Shown: piece after piece, positions 13,843-23,912 of the stretch | Layout of the letters: every line of letters begins with the position of its first letter | Numbering within the stretch: the first letter of the stretch is position 1 | DNA from: Melitaea cinxia | Taxonomy: Eukaryota > Arthropoda > Insecta > Lepidoptera > Nymphalidae | DNA: 64,000 nt | Assembly: GCF_905220565.1 (NCBI RefSeq) | Contig: NC_059400.1 | Coordinates: 1,381,501 to 1,445,500, forward strand | Reading direction: 5' to 3' | The notes under the pieces: model-generated | Databases searched by the model: none | What the model was told of the DNA's origin: nothing | The model's input: the letters and a program-made list of their open reading frames with translations, nothing else | Position numbers and translations under genes: made by a program

Positions 13843-14479
13843 ACACTTTTTATTACATAGATAGACTGAACTAATTTTTTTTTTTTATCATTTTGACTAC
13901 ACAAGTATACATAATATGAATATATTTTGTAGTTTGCTATACTATAAAAGGGCTGAAAACTTATATAAAGCAGTCCAAATAATAGGAATCAAAACCTAAT
14001 GATAATTTGCACTAAAGGAAGCTATTATTAAAAGGCTGGGCTGTATAAAACGCGCTATTAAATTTGCATGAAGTTGGACAATGTGGATGCATTGTCGTGG
14101 CTCACGTATAATAATATACCCTATGGGAGTCCATTCTATGGAATAGGCAATTGTTTATTTATGCCACATTTAGAATTTTAGTGGTACGTAATGATTATAT
14201 GTATTGGCCGAATACATTTCAATATAAAAATGTGTGTGTACTTATGTACACACGTAAGAAGTTATTTGTGTAGTTATAGCATTGACTAGCTAACTTTACG
14301 TTTCTAGCTTCTTAACTAGCTAGCTTCAGGGTGTCGGTGTTTTTCGTTGCAGTGTGCGCGCGCATCGTTAAAAATTTAATCTCATAATTTTATTATTTGA
14401 TTTGCCTATAAATGTTTTGTTATATGACTGAAAATGTTTGGGTATGCTTTCAAAAGTTACTTTTTTGTATAAGTTTATT

Positions 14480-14770
14480 TTTATCTGACTTCCAAAAACA
14501 TTTTTTTAAAATTCGTTTGTATTTTTTTTTAATGTATGTTACTTCAGAACTTTTGATTGGGTGGACCGATTTCGATGATTTTTTTTAATCTAAAGGTGGT
14601 GCGTGGTTTGTGATCCCTTTTAAATTTATTTGAGATCTAACAAGTAATTTTCGAGTTATATCTAATAATGCGATTTACTTGACTACTTCGTCAACCTACG
14701 TTGTATTACTTGTTGATGTAATTGAAGTAAGTAGGGTTTTTTTTCGTTTGTAAGCAAACACAATTATTTA
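14480..14770 (+). mobile_element. Helentron-like element
   Basis: CTGACTTCCAAAAACATT at the left, the core CAGAACTTTTGATTGGGTGG and GAGATCTAACAAGTAATT, and AGCAAACACAATTATTT at the right. The inverted 3' motif has decayed. Confidence 0.55.
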
Positions 14771-15284
14771 AAGTTCAAATACAATTTATATACTTACTAA
14801 ATTTTATGGTCTGTCTTCATTTAAGGACTTATTTTTTATTTCGAACATATTTACTAGAAAAAAAAAACTAAGATTGACGCGCCACACATGTGCAGGTGAT
14901 GCATATTGATACCGGGTAAGAGTCGTGAAATCACGATTATACATACGATACGTGATAAATCCGTGAAGATGGACGGGGTTATTGACATTCAATTAAGGCG
15001 TTCGTTGTTTAAATATTGTATTTTTTTTAATTAAAGATTAAAAAAAAATACAGATAACCTTTTTTTTAAGGTAAGACATGTATACTTTTTTATAATTCAA
15101 GAATTTTTAATCGTATTTTTAGTAGACTATTGTTTAATAATCCATTTTTTTTTAATTAACGTAGCTTTAAAACAGTTAAAGAATTATCAAAATTATTTAC
15201 ATAAGGTTGCTCCGAAAACCTACTACGACTGAATCCTAAAAATACCTTTACCTATCTAAATTGTTAATTTCAATTTTACATTCT

Positions 15285-15830
15285 AATGTACATCTAATAC
15301 CTTTAAACGAGCAATTCTTGTATGTATAATCTGAATCTCGGAAACGGCTTCATCGATTTTCATGAAATTTAGTGTCCAATCTAGCGAGGAATCATTTTTA
15401 GAAAATGTTACAATATCATAAGAAAACGAACGGTAATAATATGTAGTAGCATATTCAGGTATTATAAATATTGTTAACGAAACTAAGCAAATTATCAAAC
15501 TTTTTCCAAATCTAATCCATATGCTACGAAATCCAATTCGATTGAGATTATTTGATATATTCATAGTTAGCTGTGTTCCGCCGTTTTCCACGCGTCAGTA
15601 TGTTTTCCTTCCAACTACTTTTATAACAATATCTCGTCTTGTAGATAGATGGTGTATCAATATAAAAACTATACTTAATAAATTTATACTAATAAATGGA
15701 GAGCCGGTTTATTCGTTCGGTTATACTGCGAAAACTACTGAACTAATCGGAATAATTTCTTATACCATAAGATGCAGTGTGTTTCGAAGAAGGTTTTAGA
15801 ATATGATATTTTGGTGATTACTTATCGTGT
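15285..15830. repeat. Composite of two interspersed repeats
   Basis: 15290-15410 (ACGAGCAATTCTTGTATG, TCGGAAACGGCTTCATCG) is a minus-sense copy of a repeat that also leaves a fragment at 39999. 15670-15830 (AATGGAGAGCCGGTTTATTC, AAGATGCAGTGTGTTTCG) matches 62135-62285. A 102-codon minus frame here crosses both and is unlikely to be a gene. Confidence 0.45.
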
Positions 15831-16460
15831 AAAATAAATATGGACGGATAGAGGTCGCTAGTAAGTAATTAATTAATATGTTTGACATAAACGCATGATC
15901 AACTGTTTCTTATTTAAGCAACTTGATTTCTGTTTCAGTAAACAGTCGACTGATAGTTACATTTTTTCTTCTAAATGTGCATATAAATAATATATATGGA
16001 AATAAATACAGTTGAGTGGAAAGCAGCACTGTCAACACAGTCGGGCAGGATAGTCAGCTATTTCTTAAATAAATAAAACCGTATCTAATTTCATGCATCA
16101 TTTTGCGTGTCTAATCAAGCATTGTGTAAAAATAATTATGTTAGCATCCATAACTCTCATACAGATCTGTATAATTCGTTTTACCTGTATACCATCTCCG
16201 GTTATATTCTATTACAACTAAGGATAAACATTTTGAAACAAAACCGCTACAATGTTTCGAGTGCAAATTTCAATGTAACGCTTAAATTACTACGGATATT
16301 ATTTAGTCAGAGATATTAATTTTAAGTTTTGTTCAATCGAACGATTGAGTTAAAGTTATTTTTTTTGTGATTTTATTTTATTATTCAAATTCGATTCGAA
16401 TTTAGAGAATATATCATATTACTTTTATTTATTTATTTATTAATTTATTTATTTATAACA

Positions 16461-16645
16461 CACAGGCCGAAGACGGGCAGCAGCGTCTTCGGTATGACAA
16501 AGCCAGTACTGCGGTCACCAACCCGCCTGCCCAGCGTGGTGACTATGGGCAACACACATGAGTTCACGCATTTTTAGCGTGAAATTGTGGAGGCCTATGT
16601 CCAGCAGTGGACTGCAATAGGCTGGAATGATGATGATGATGATTT
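16461..16645 (+). mobile_element. LINE-tail element, 5'-truncated
   Basis: Begins ACACAGGCCGAAGACGGG and ends GGCTGGAATGATGATGATG. Flanked by TTTA tandem runs. Confidence 0.68.
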
Positions 16646-16667
16646 ATTTATTTATTTTTGACTCAAC

Positions 16668-16755
16668 AAAAGCAGTGTGGTGGATTAAGCTTTAATCCTT
16701 CTCCTACATGGAGAAACAGGCCTATGCCTGTGTGGGATGTTAAAGGTTGAATGGC
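16668..16755 (+). mobile_element. SINE family A, tail fragment
   Basis: About 85 bp, from AGTGTGGTGGATTAAGC to a degenerate TGTTAAAGGTTGAA. It directly follows a LINE-tail element. Confidence 0.6.
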
Positions 16756-17100
16756 AGTTTTATTCTTCTTCTCATTTTTAACTGATTTAAAAAAGGAGGA
16801 GCTCTATATTCCTCTGTATTTTTTATACTTATATTGTATTGTTTAATTTAATAATGGTTTATTAATTAATTTGTGACTTTCTAGTAAATTCTGAAATTTT
16901 GTCTTAGGATGTTCACTTATAACATGATGTCGATATTAGAACAATGGAAGGTGTTTGCTGATTTGCTTGTATCGAATAGATTTCATTGAAATGCAACAAT
17001 GTCGGGATATCCTAACCGACTTTAGAAAAAACAAAACCTCCTAGGAAAGATACAATTGAACAAAGGTGCAATAAACTGTCATTGAAGATTATGTTTATTA

Positions 17101-17320
17101 CTGACTAGCACCCCGCCCCGGCTTCGCACGGGTACTTAACAAATTAAAAACAATTTTTTTTTTTGAAATATAATAATAGAATCTATGTTACCCGCGGATA
17201 GTGTAGCTTCCCAACAGTGAAAGAATTTTTCAAATTGGTTCAGAAGTTTCCGAGCCTATTCAATGCAAACAAACAATCAAATCTTTACAATATTAGTATA
17301 GATAATATAATATTTTATTA
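17101..17320 (+). repeat. Interspersed repeat with the 'ccccggcttcgcacggg' start
   Basis: TGACTAGCACCCCGCCCCGG and CTTCGCACGGGTACTTAAC, then CAAATTGGTTCAGAAGTTTC. A common lepidopteran motif. The short open frame over it is not a gene. Confidence 0.45.
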
Positions 17321-17830
17321 TTATCTGTATTTAAATATGATAACAACGATTAAAATATTAATAGTCTGTCATGGATGTGACTTTTTATCTTCCAGACTTT
17401 TTATAAAAGTATGCAAATATTAAAGGATTCATTGATATTAAATTACGTATTTATTTTGGTGTTGCTTTGTTATTTTAAAATCTAGACAAGGTAACGTTTG
17501 AGATATATAAAAGATTTTGTATAGAAAGTAATTTTGCTTAAAGATTGATAAAGAACCATTTTGTTAAAGTTAACAAAAAACTCATCTAACAAGATGGAGT
17601 TTTGTTTTGGAGCTTTGAAAGCTCGCTGAAATTATAATTCGATACGAGAAATATGTACTTATTACGTGACTTTAATACATTTTTTTATATCACTATCTTA
17701 AAAAGTGATGAGCTTTCCAAAATTAGGTTTATGAAAAAATAGTGACGACTGAAAAATATAAGTTTTAATTATTTTTTTCGCTTTTTCTTTTTACTATATT
17801 ATTAAATAAAAGTTATACCAAAAAACTTAC

Positions 17831-17911
17831 CATGTTTCTGAAATAAAGTTGACGTACTGTAGTGACGAGAGTGGCGTGGCGAGTTCGCGAGGCAACGCAC
17901 CGGGCCGGACT
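17831..17911 (-). CDS. Putative first exon: 78-nt leader ending in ATG|GTAAGT
   Basis: From the predicted start at 17911 a leader of 78 nt runs to AAACATG, and the ATG (17833-17831) is followed at once by a strong donor, GTAAGT. The only coding bases are the start codon. Insect genes for secreted and cuticular proteins often have a first exon that breaks the signal peptide after very few codons, so a secreted product is possible (inference). No second exon with a hydrophobic start was recognised between here and position 1, so the gene would have a first intron of more than 17 kb or a missed short exon. The product is unknown. Confidence 0.45.
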
Positions 17912-17943
17912 GATGGCGACGCCAGGCCACCGTCACTTTTATA
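17909..17943 (-). promoter_or_regulatory. TATA box plus TCAGT initiator
   Basis: On the minus strand TATAAAAG reads from 17943 to 17936, and the arthropod initiator TCAGT reads from 17913 to 17909 with its A at 17911. Spacing from the first T of the TATA box to that A is 32 bp, the canonical distance. The 100 bp around the site are much more GC-rich than the flanks. Motifs and spacing are seen; promoter activity is inferred. Confidence 0.6.
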
Positions 17944-18369
17944 ACAGCGTGGTTGTGCGCATGGCTTATTCTGGACTCGTGCGATATATTTAAGTTTAAA
18001 ATCTTTGTAGTCTATATTTTAAATACAGAAATAGTAAACCTTACCCAAGTCAAGGCTCCAGAGTCACACGAAACACGCAAGAACAAACGCCCAGATACCG
18101 ACAAGCGTATGTACCTATTGCCTAAAAACTTTCATGAGTGGGAATCAAATTTTCGTTTGCCAGTGTATGTGTATCCAGTTGCCACGACCTGAGCAAACGC
18201 GCTATCCATATAACAATATCATATTACGAAACACAAATAATGTCGATATAATAATATTAAAAATACCACTCAAAATCCTACCTTACGCCTGAATCGATCA
18301 TCAGAGCTCGTGGGGGGCATATAGCATATACTATGAAAACTTATTCAGTCTACAAGGTTCAGGTAAACA

Positions 18370-18625
18370 CAGTAAAATAGAAAGTTTTATTGATGTTGAA
18401 CATACTGGGCTGCTTTCCGGGGGTAAACGCCGGGGCACGTTTGAAGCTGACGCAGGGCGTGACAGCATACAAACCGTTAACGGCCCTCTGCTGAGCATGC
18501 GGGCGAGAGTCGAGGACCCGAAGATACCACAGCTGACCGACGGGGAGGAAAGGGGTGTTTGATGTTTTACAGAGTAGAGCTTCGTCCACAAACTCTGTCG
18601 GCTTATCTGCATCGACCACAAATAA
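18370..18625. other. GC-rich island with open frames, unassigned
   Basis: About 240 bp of GC-rich sequence in AT-rich surroundings, just upstream (minus sense) of the putative promoter at 17911. On the minus strand one frame stays open from about 18660 to 18359 and includes ADKPTEFVDEALLCKTSN. The same strand has an AATAAA at about 18388, as expected near a transcript 3' end, but that frame runs through it to a TGA at 18359. A plus-strand frame from about 18381 to 18568 is also open (GLLSGGKRRGTFEADAGRD). I recognise neither product. It could be an exon, a regulatory island or a decayed mobile element. Confidence 0.3.
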
Positions 18626-19016
18626 AGCAGTTTGTGATGCCAGAAGTAAAGGAATATGACAAAAGGATCTAGTAGTATATTTTATTTAAGAAAAATTATG
18701 TTTGATATTTCAAATCACATTGAGACGTCAGAATAGTCCGTCAGTACTCGAGAACAGACAACTGCATCCAGCCGCTTATAATCTAGAAGCCGAATTAAGA
18801 AGCCCATCAAAACATCTGACGATTAAAACGTGAGTAGCATACACTTAGAATTGAGAACTAATTTAAATCTATACTTCGATTGGACTTAGGATTTTGATGT
18901 TTATTAGAATTTATTATTGTATAATTTTTAAAACTATTCACGAGTGTTCGTCTATGTCCTCACATAATAAATTAATATTTATGAAAGCAGAGTATAATCA
19001 ACTATCGTGTATGATA

Positions 19017-19312
19017 ATAATTGTGTTTGCTCGCAAACGAAAAAAAAATCGACTTCAATTACATCGACAAATAATACAACGTAGTTCGACGAAAAAATAG
19101 TCAAGTAAAAACGCATTATTAGATATAACTGGAAAGTAGTTGTTAGATCTCAAATAAATCTAAATGAGGCCAAATAACACGCACCACCTTTCGATTATAA
19201 AAAAATTTCGAAATCGGTCCACCCAGTCAAAAGTTCTGAAGAAACATACATTTGAAAAAAATACAGTCGAATTGAGAACCTCCTCCCTTTTTGGAAGTTG
19301 GTTAAAAATGAA
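19017..19312 (-). mobile_element. Helentron-like element
   Basis: The plus strand starts AATTGTGTTTGCTCGCAAAC, then TCGACTTCAATTACATCG, and ends CCTCCTCCCTTTTTGGAAG. Both ends are present, in reverse orientation. Confidence 0.58.
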
Positions 19313-20049
19313 ATAAATACAATATCACACTTATTTTGTTTGTAAATTCGCCACGCAACAATAACATACAAGTTTAAAGTAAGTTTCAAAAATATTTCTT
19401 ATTATTATTTCTAGTAATTATCCCTTAGGAGTAAAATTTAAAATAAAAGAAATAACTTAAGGGCGTCATATTGTGTGATAGGTTTGATCTAAATTAAAAT
19501 ATATATATATATATAATGATAATGTATCTTAATTTTCAGAAATACACTGATGTTAAGGAGTAAAATAAACTCAAAAATATAAGAGGTAAATAAAATATAG
19601 CCAATATTTAAAAAATCGTTCTATGTGACAAAAACAAATGTATACATTAAAATAATCGATCGATTTTAATAGTAATAAACATCATTATTTGAAAGTATAT
19701 TTTAATAGTAAAATCAAAAAGTCTCTAAAAACAAATCATATACAAGGAAATAATCATTGTTTCATGCAAAAATTATACACCGTTAAAAAGAGAAATAAGG
19801 CCTCCCTTTTTGTTTCTACCTACCCCAATCAAAGGGATGAGATGAATGGGGAAGCTGGGGTTGCAAGGGAGGGGACCTTGACCCTTTACATTTGTTTTGA
19901 CTGCAATGATATCTAGGTATAGCTATGAAGTATGCAGACGTAATATGGCGCTCTTCGATGACAGAGAAAATCGATATGATTCGAACATTTTTGTTTTTTA
20001 TTAATCGACTTCAAAAAAAGGAGGAGGTTACTGAATTCGACCGTATATG

Positions 20050-20084
<35 letters not shown>

Positions 20085-20102
20085 TCACCAACCTTAACTT
20101 AA

Positions 20103-20225
20103 CTCGGTCACCAACCCGCCTGCCCAGCGTGGTGACTATGGGCAAAACACACGAGTTCACGTTATTTTTGGCGTAAACTTGTGGAGGCCTATGTCCAGCA
20201 GTGGACTGCATAGGCTGTAATGTAT
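20103..20225 (+). mobile_element. Short LINE-tail derivative inside a TA tract
   Basis: Starts GGTCACCAACCCGCC and ends GGCTGTAATG. Both flanks are TA repeats belonging to the microsatellite of a Helentron-like element. Confidence 0.6.
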
Positions 20226-20250
20226 ATATATGTATATGTATATATATTTG

Positions 20251-20337
<87 letters not shown>
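20226..20337. repeat. (TA)n microsatellite
   Basis: About 110 bp of TA repeats with a few TG or TTG interruptions at the left, and nearly pure TA from about 20258. It is the internal microsatellite of the surrounding Helentron-like element. Confidence 0.9.
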
Positions 20338-20340
<3 letters not shown>

Positions 20341-20574
20341 GTATGTTCGGTGATAACTCCGTCGTTTATGAACCGATTTTGATAATTCTTGTTTTGTTGG
20401 AAAGGAGATATTCCTTATTTGGTACCATGATAAGGAAACCAGGATCTGATGATAGGATCCCAGAGAAATCGAGGGAAACTCTCGAAAATCCGCATAACTT
20501 TTTACACTACACACAATTATTAAGCTACTTGTCAACCCGTGTAGATTTAACAATTTTTGAAGTAAAACTTCTTT

Positions 20575-20740
20575 GTGTACGCGTGACTTGGAGTAAGCTG
20601 GTGAATGCGTGACAAGAGCGTTACGAAAAGTGTGATCGGGCGAGGTGAACAGAAGTTGAGAAGAAGATATTAGTGAAGATAGAAAGATAGAAAGTTTCGT
20701 AAGTTTTACTTCAGTCATGTGGTCTAAAGCACACTCGTTT
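20575..20740 (+). repeat. Interspersed repeat, family H
   Basis: GTGACTTGGAGTAAGCTGG, CGTGACAAGAGCGTTACG, then GTGATCGGGCGAGGTGAAC and TCATGTGGTCTAAAGCACAC with a T run. Other copies: 31640-31795, 33872-34062, 41700-41767. Confidence 0.55.
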
Positions 20741-20869
20741 TTTTTTAAATGGTTACTGCTCTGCCTATACTGTTTAATGTCGTAGGACGAAGTTAATATA
20801 GACACATATAATTCATAATTGTAAAGTTGGTCTTATATGTAAATTCATAGTAGCGACAATCGATGTGAA

Positions 20870-20980
20870 GTAGCTGTTTGTGTCTGTGTGTATGTGTGTG
20901 TGTGTGTGTGTATGGGTACGTGTACGTTTGTGCGTATGGGCGTGTGTATGAGTGTATGTGTGTGTCTGTGTGAATGATTA
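20870..20980 (+). repeat. (TG)n-rich low-complexity tract
   Basis: About 100 bp of TG repeats with interruptions (GTGTGTGTGTGTGTGTGTAT at the core). Confidence 0.8.
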
Positions 20981-21182
20981 AGGAGAAAATTACATCAGAT
21001 TTTAAGTTAGATCTCTATCGACACAACTGTAACAACTGCATCCCAATGCATACAGCGGATATCAGCAATTTTCAATTTTCGGTGACACTAATGAGTACAT
21101 ATTAACGTTTATCTATTTAAGTATACCTTACCTAAGCATAATTTATTCTCATTCAGTGTCTGCAGTTGTTAGTGTGTTTACT

Positions 21183-21547
21183 TCTTAAGCGACTTCAAAA
21201 AAATTAGAAGAGGAGGTTACTCAATTCGACCGAACGAATATATACGTATATATACCATCGAATACGGTCGAATTGAGTGGTGTATGTTCGGCTTCGGCTA
21301 TAGCTTCGTCGTATATGAACCGATTTTGATAATACTTTTTCTTTTGTTGGAAAGGAGATATCCCAAGTGTGGTACCATGATAAGGAAACCAGGCTCTGAT
21401 GATGGGATCCAAGACAAATCGAGGGAAACCCTCGAAAATCGTAGTGACGACTAGTGTGTTTGTTAATTTTTTTCGTTTGCTTACGTTGTATTACTTGTCG
21501 ATGTAATGAAGTCGATTTTTTCGTTTGCGAGCAAACACAATTATTAT
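21183..21547 (+). mobile_element. Helentron-like element, near full length
   Basis: AAGCGACTTCAAAAAAATTAG at the left, an ATATA segment, the core with GATAAGGAAACCAGG, and TTGCGAGCAAACACAATTAT at the right. The middle is shortened. Confidence 0.6.
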
Positions 21548-21652
21548 AATATTTTTTTCAAACTTTCAATAAGGAACATGATACACAAAACTATTATCCT
21601 ACTCGTTGGTCAAAGGTAATGAACAATCACATGTACAAATACATCAGTACAC

Positions 21653-21717
21653 GTTATTTTTGGCGTAAACTTGTGGAGGCCTATGTCTAGCAGTGGACTG
21701 TATAGGCTATAATGATG
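21653..21717 (+). mobile_element. LINE-tail 3' fragment
   Basis: About 65 bp, from GTTATTTTTGGCGTAAAC to GGCTATAATGATG. Confidence 0.55.
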
Positions 21718-21756
21718 AATGAACATTCACTCATTTTGGCGATTCATTTTTGTTTT

Positions 21757-22222
21757 TAACCGACTTCAAAAAAGTAGGAGGTTACTTAATTCGACCGGAT
21801 ATATATATTAATAATAGATATAAGTGCGTCGTGTATATTTTATGTATGTTCGGGGATAACTTCGTCGTTTATGAACCGATTTTGATAATTATTTTTTTCT
21901 TGGAATGGAGATATCCCTGGTTTAGTACTATGATAAGGAAACCAGGATCTGATGATGGGATTCCAGAGAAATCGAAGGAAAGCCTTGAAAATCGCATAAC
22001 TTTTTACTGGGTGTACCGATTTTGATGATTTACAATTTAATCGAAAGCCGATGTTTATCATATGGTCACATTTAAATTTCATCGTGATCTGATTACAACT
22101 TTTGGAGAAATCTTTGATAATGCGTATTTACTTGATTATTTTTTCGTCTACCGACGTTGTATTACTTGTCGATGTAATTTAAGTTGATTTTTTTTTTTTG
22201 TTTGCCAGCAAACACAATTATG
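21757..22222 (+). mobile_element. Helentron-like element, full length
   Basis: AACCGACTTCAAAAAAG at the left and CAGCAAACACAATTATG at the right, with the full core including CTTTTTACTGGGTGTACCG and CTTGTCGATGTAATT. Confidence 0.62.
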
Positions 22223-22502
22223 ATATACATTTGTTTTGTAAAAGAATTATATTTATAATTTAATATCGTAATTTAACTCGCCAAGCAACGTAACTTGGTC
22301 AACTTTAAAGTTTTGTTTTAATTTTAACATTGAGCCGTATCGTTTACAGAGTTTCTTAGAAGTGAGCATGTCTCATACAAAATAAACATTCTGTTACTAA
22401 AAATATCTTCGAGGCGTGCTTTTACATATAACAAAAATTACTTTTATATAGTTTGAATAATAAAACAAGAGTTATGAAAATTGTTTTGGTATCTATGACA
22501 GA

Positions 22503-22844
22503 CGCCGCGTTGGCGCAACGGTTACAGCCATGGATTGTATCTGTTGCGTTGGTGGTTGCGGGTTCGATCCCCGCTCATGACAAACATTTGTATTGGCCAT
22601 GCAGGTGTTTGCCGTGGTCTGGGTGTTTGTGCAGTCCTTGTGGGTCTCCCCACCGTGCCTCGGAGAGCACGTTACGCCGTCGGTCCCGGTTGTTATCATG
22701 TACACCTGATAGCGATCGTTACTCGTAGTAGGGAGTATATCCGCCAACTCGCATTGGAGCAGCGTGGTGGATTAAGCTCTGATCCTTCTCCTACATGGAG
22801 AAAGAGGCCCATGTCCAGTAGTGGGATATTACAGGCTGAAGCGT
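22503..22844 (+). mobile_element. tRNA-headed SINE (family A), full length with 13-bp TSD
   Basis: 342 bp flanked by direct repeats TATCTATGACAGA at 22490-22502 and 22845-22857. The head has RNA polymerase III boxes: A box near TTGGCGCAACGG and B box GGTTCGATCCCC. The body carries GGTCCCGGTTGTTATCATG and the tail GGGATATTACAGGCTGAAG. This is the reference copy for family A here. Open frames across it are fortuitous. Confidence 0.85.
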
Positions 22845-22892
22845 TATCTATGACAGATGATTAACGTATTGCGGTATTAAATGTGTATATTT

Positions 22893-23513
22893 TAACCGAC
22901 TTCCAAAAAACGAGGAGGTTCTCAATTCGACTATATATATATATTTTTTTTTTAATGTATGTTACATCAGAACTTTTGACCGGGTAGACCGATTTCGACA
23001 AATTTTGTTTTAATCGAAAGGTGGTGTGTGCCGATTGGTCCCATTTAAATTTATTTGAGATCTAACAACTACTTTTCGAGTTATATCTAATAATGCGTTT
23101 TTACTTGACGCTTTTTTCGTCGACCTACGTTGTATTATACCGCACACCTTTCTACTGGATGTACCGATTTTGATAATTCTTTTTTTTGTTGGAAAGGGGA
23201 TATCCCTAGTTTGGTACCATGATAAGGAAACCAGGATCTGATGATGGGATCCCAGAGAAATCGAGGGAAACTCTCGAAAGTCCGCAATAACTTTTTACTG
23301 GGTGTACCGATTTTGATAATTTTTAATTTAATCGAAAGCTGATGTTTATCATGTGGTCACATATAAATTTTATCGAGATCTGATAACTACTTTTTGAGTA
23401 ATCTTTGATAACGCGTGTTGCTTGACTATTTTTTCATCGATCTACGTTGTATTACTTGTCGATGTAATTGAAGTCGGTTTTTTTTTCGTTTGCGAGCAAA
23501 CACAATTATTTAC
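22893..23513 (+). mobile_element. Two fused Helentron-like copies
   Basis: The first copy runs from AACCGACTTCCAAAAAACG to about 23135 (ACGTTGTATTATACC). A second, distinct core starts at CCGCACACCTTTCTACTGG and runs to TTGCGAGCAAACACAATT. The join lacks the usual ends, as from deletion or recombination between copies. Confidence 0.58.
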
Positions 23514-23561
23514 TGTGCAAATTAGCAGTTCTGACATTTTAGTTTTTCTTAAAAAGTCATC

Positions 23562-23900
23562 CCCTCATCATCATTACAGCCTTTACAGTCCACTACTGGA
23601 CATAGGCCTCCACAAGTTTACACCAAAAATAGCGTGAACTCATGTGTTTTGCCCATAGTCACCACGCTTGGCAAGCGGGTTGGTAACCGCAGGGCTGGCT
23701 TTGTCGCACCGAAGACGCTGCTGCCCGTCTTCGGCCTGTGTATTTCAAAGCCAGCAGTTGGATAGTTATCCCGCCATCGGTCGGCTTTTTAAGTTCCAAG
23801 GTGGTAGCGGAACTGTGTTATCCCTTAGTCGCCTCTTACGACACCCACGGGAAGAGAGGGGGTGGCTATATTCTTTAGTACCGTAGCCACACAGTACAAG
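23562..23900 (-). mobile_element. LINE-tail element with 12-bp TSD
   Basis: Minus-strand copy. Direct repeats TAAAAAGTCATC at 23550-23561 and 23901-23912. A few extra bases (CTTG) precede the usual 5' start on the minus strand. It begins just after the end of a Helentron-like copy. Confidence 0.75.
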
Positions 23901-23912
23901 TAAAAAGTCATC

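Larger units (their letters stand above)
20008..20520 (+). mobile_element. Helentron-like element with expanded TA tract and an insert
   Basis: Head ATCGACTTCAAAAAAAGG, then ACCGTATATGTATGTATA. The TA microsatellite is split by the LINE-tail piece at 20103-20225. The core resumes at TGTTCGGTGATAACTCCG and stops near 20520 without the usual 3' end. A 264-codon frame on the minus strand is only the TA tract (Ile-Tyr repeats). Confidence 0.6.

Noticed and set aside
15283..15591. 102-codon minus-strand frame with a hydrophobic stretch, considered as exon 2 of the gene starting at 17911
   Set aside because: It overlaps an interspersed repeat and has no acceptor at a suitable place.
17953..18192. 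79-codon plus-strand frame
   Set aside because: No recognisable motif, and it starts in the promoter region of the opposite strand.
18314..18361. Possible plus-strand promoter (CATATAG, then TTCAGT) with a donor at 18361
   Set aside because: The first exon would be about 18 nt and the TATA match is weak; a chance match is likely in AT-rich DNA.
20011..20805. 264-codon minus-strand frame
   Set aside because: It reads through a TA microsatellite (Ile-Tyr repeats) and pieces of two mobile elements; no domain or splice structure.
22453..22864. Frames of 84-109 codons on both strands
   Set aside because: They lie over a SINE and recur at other SINE copies.
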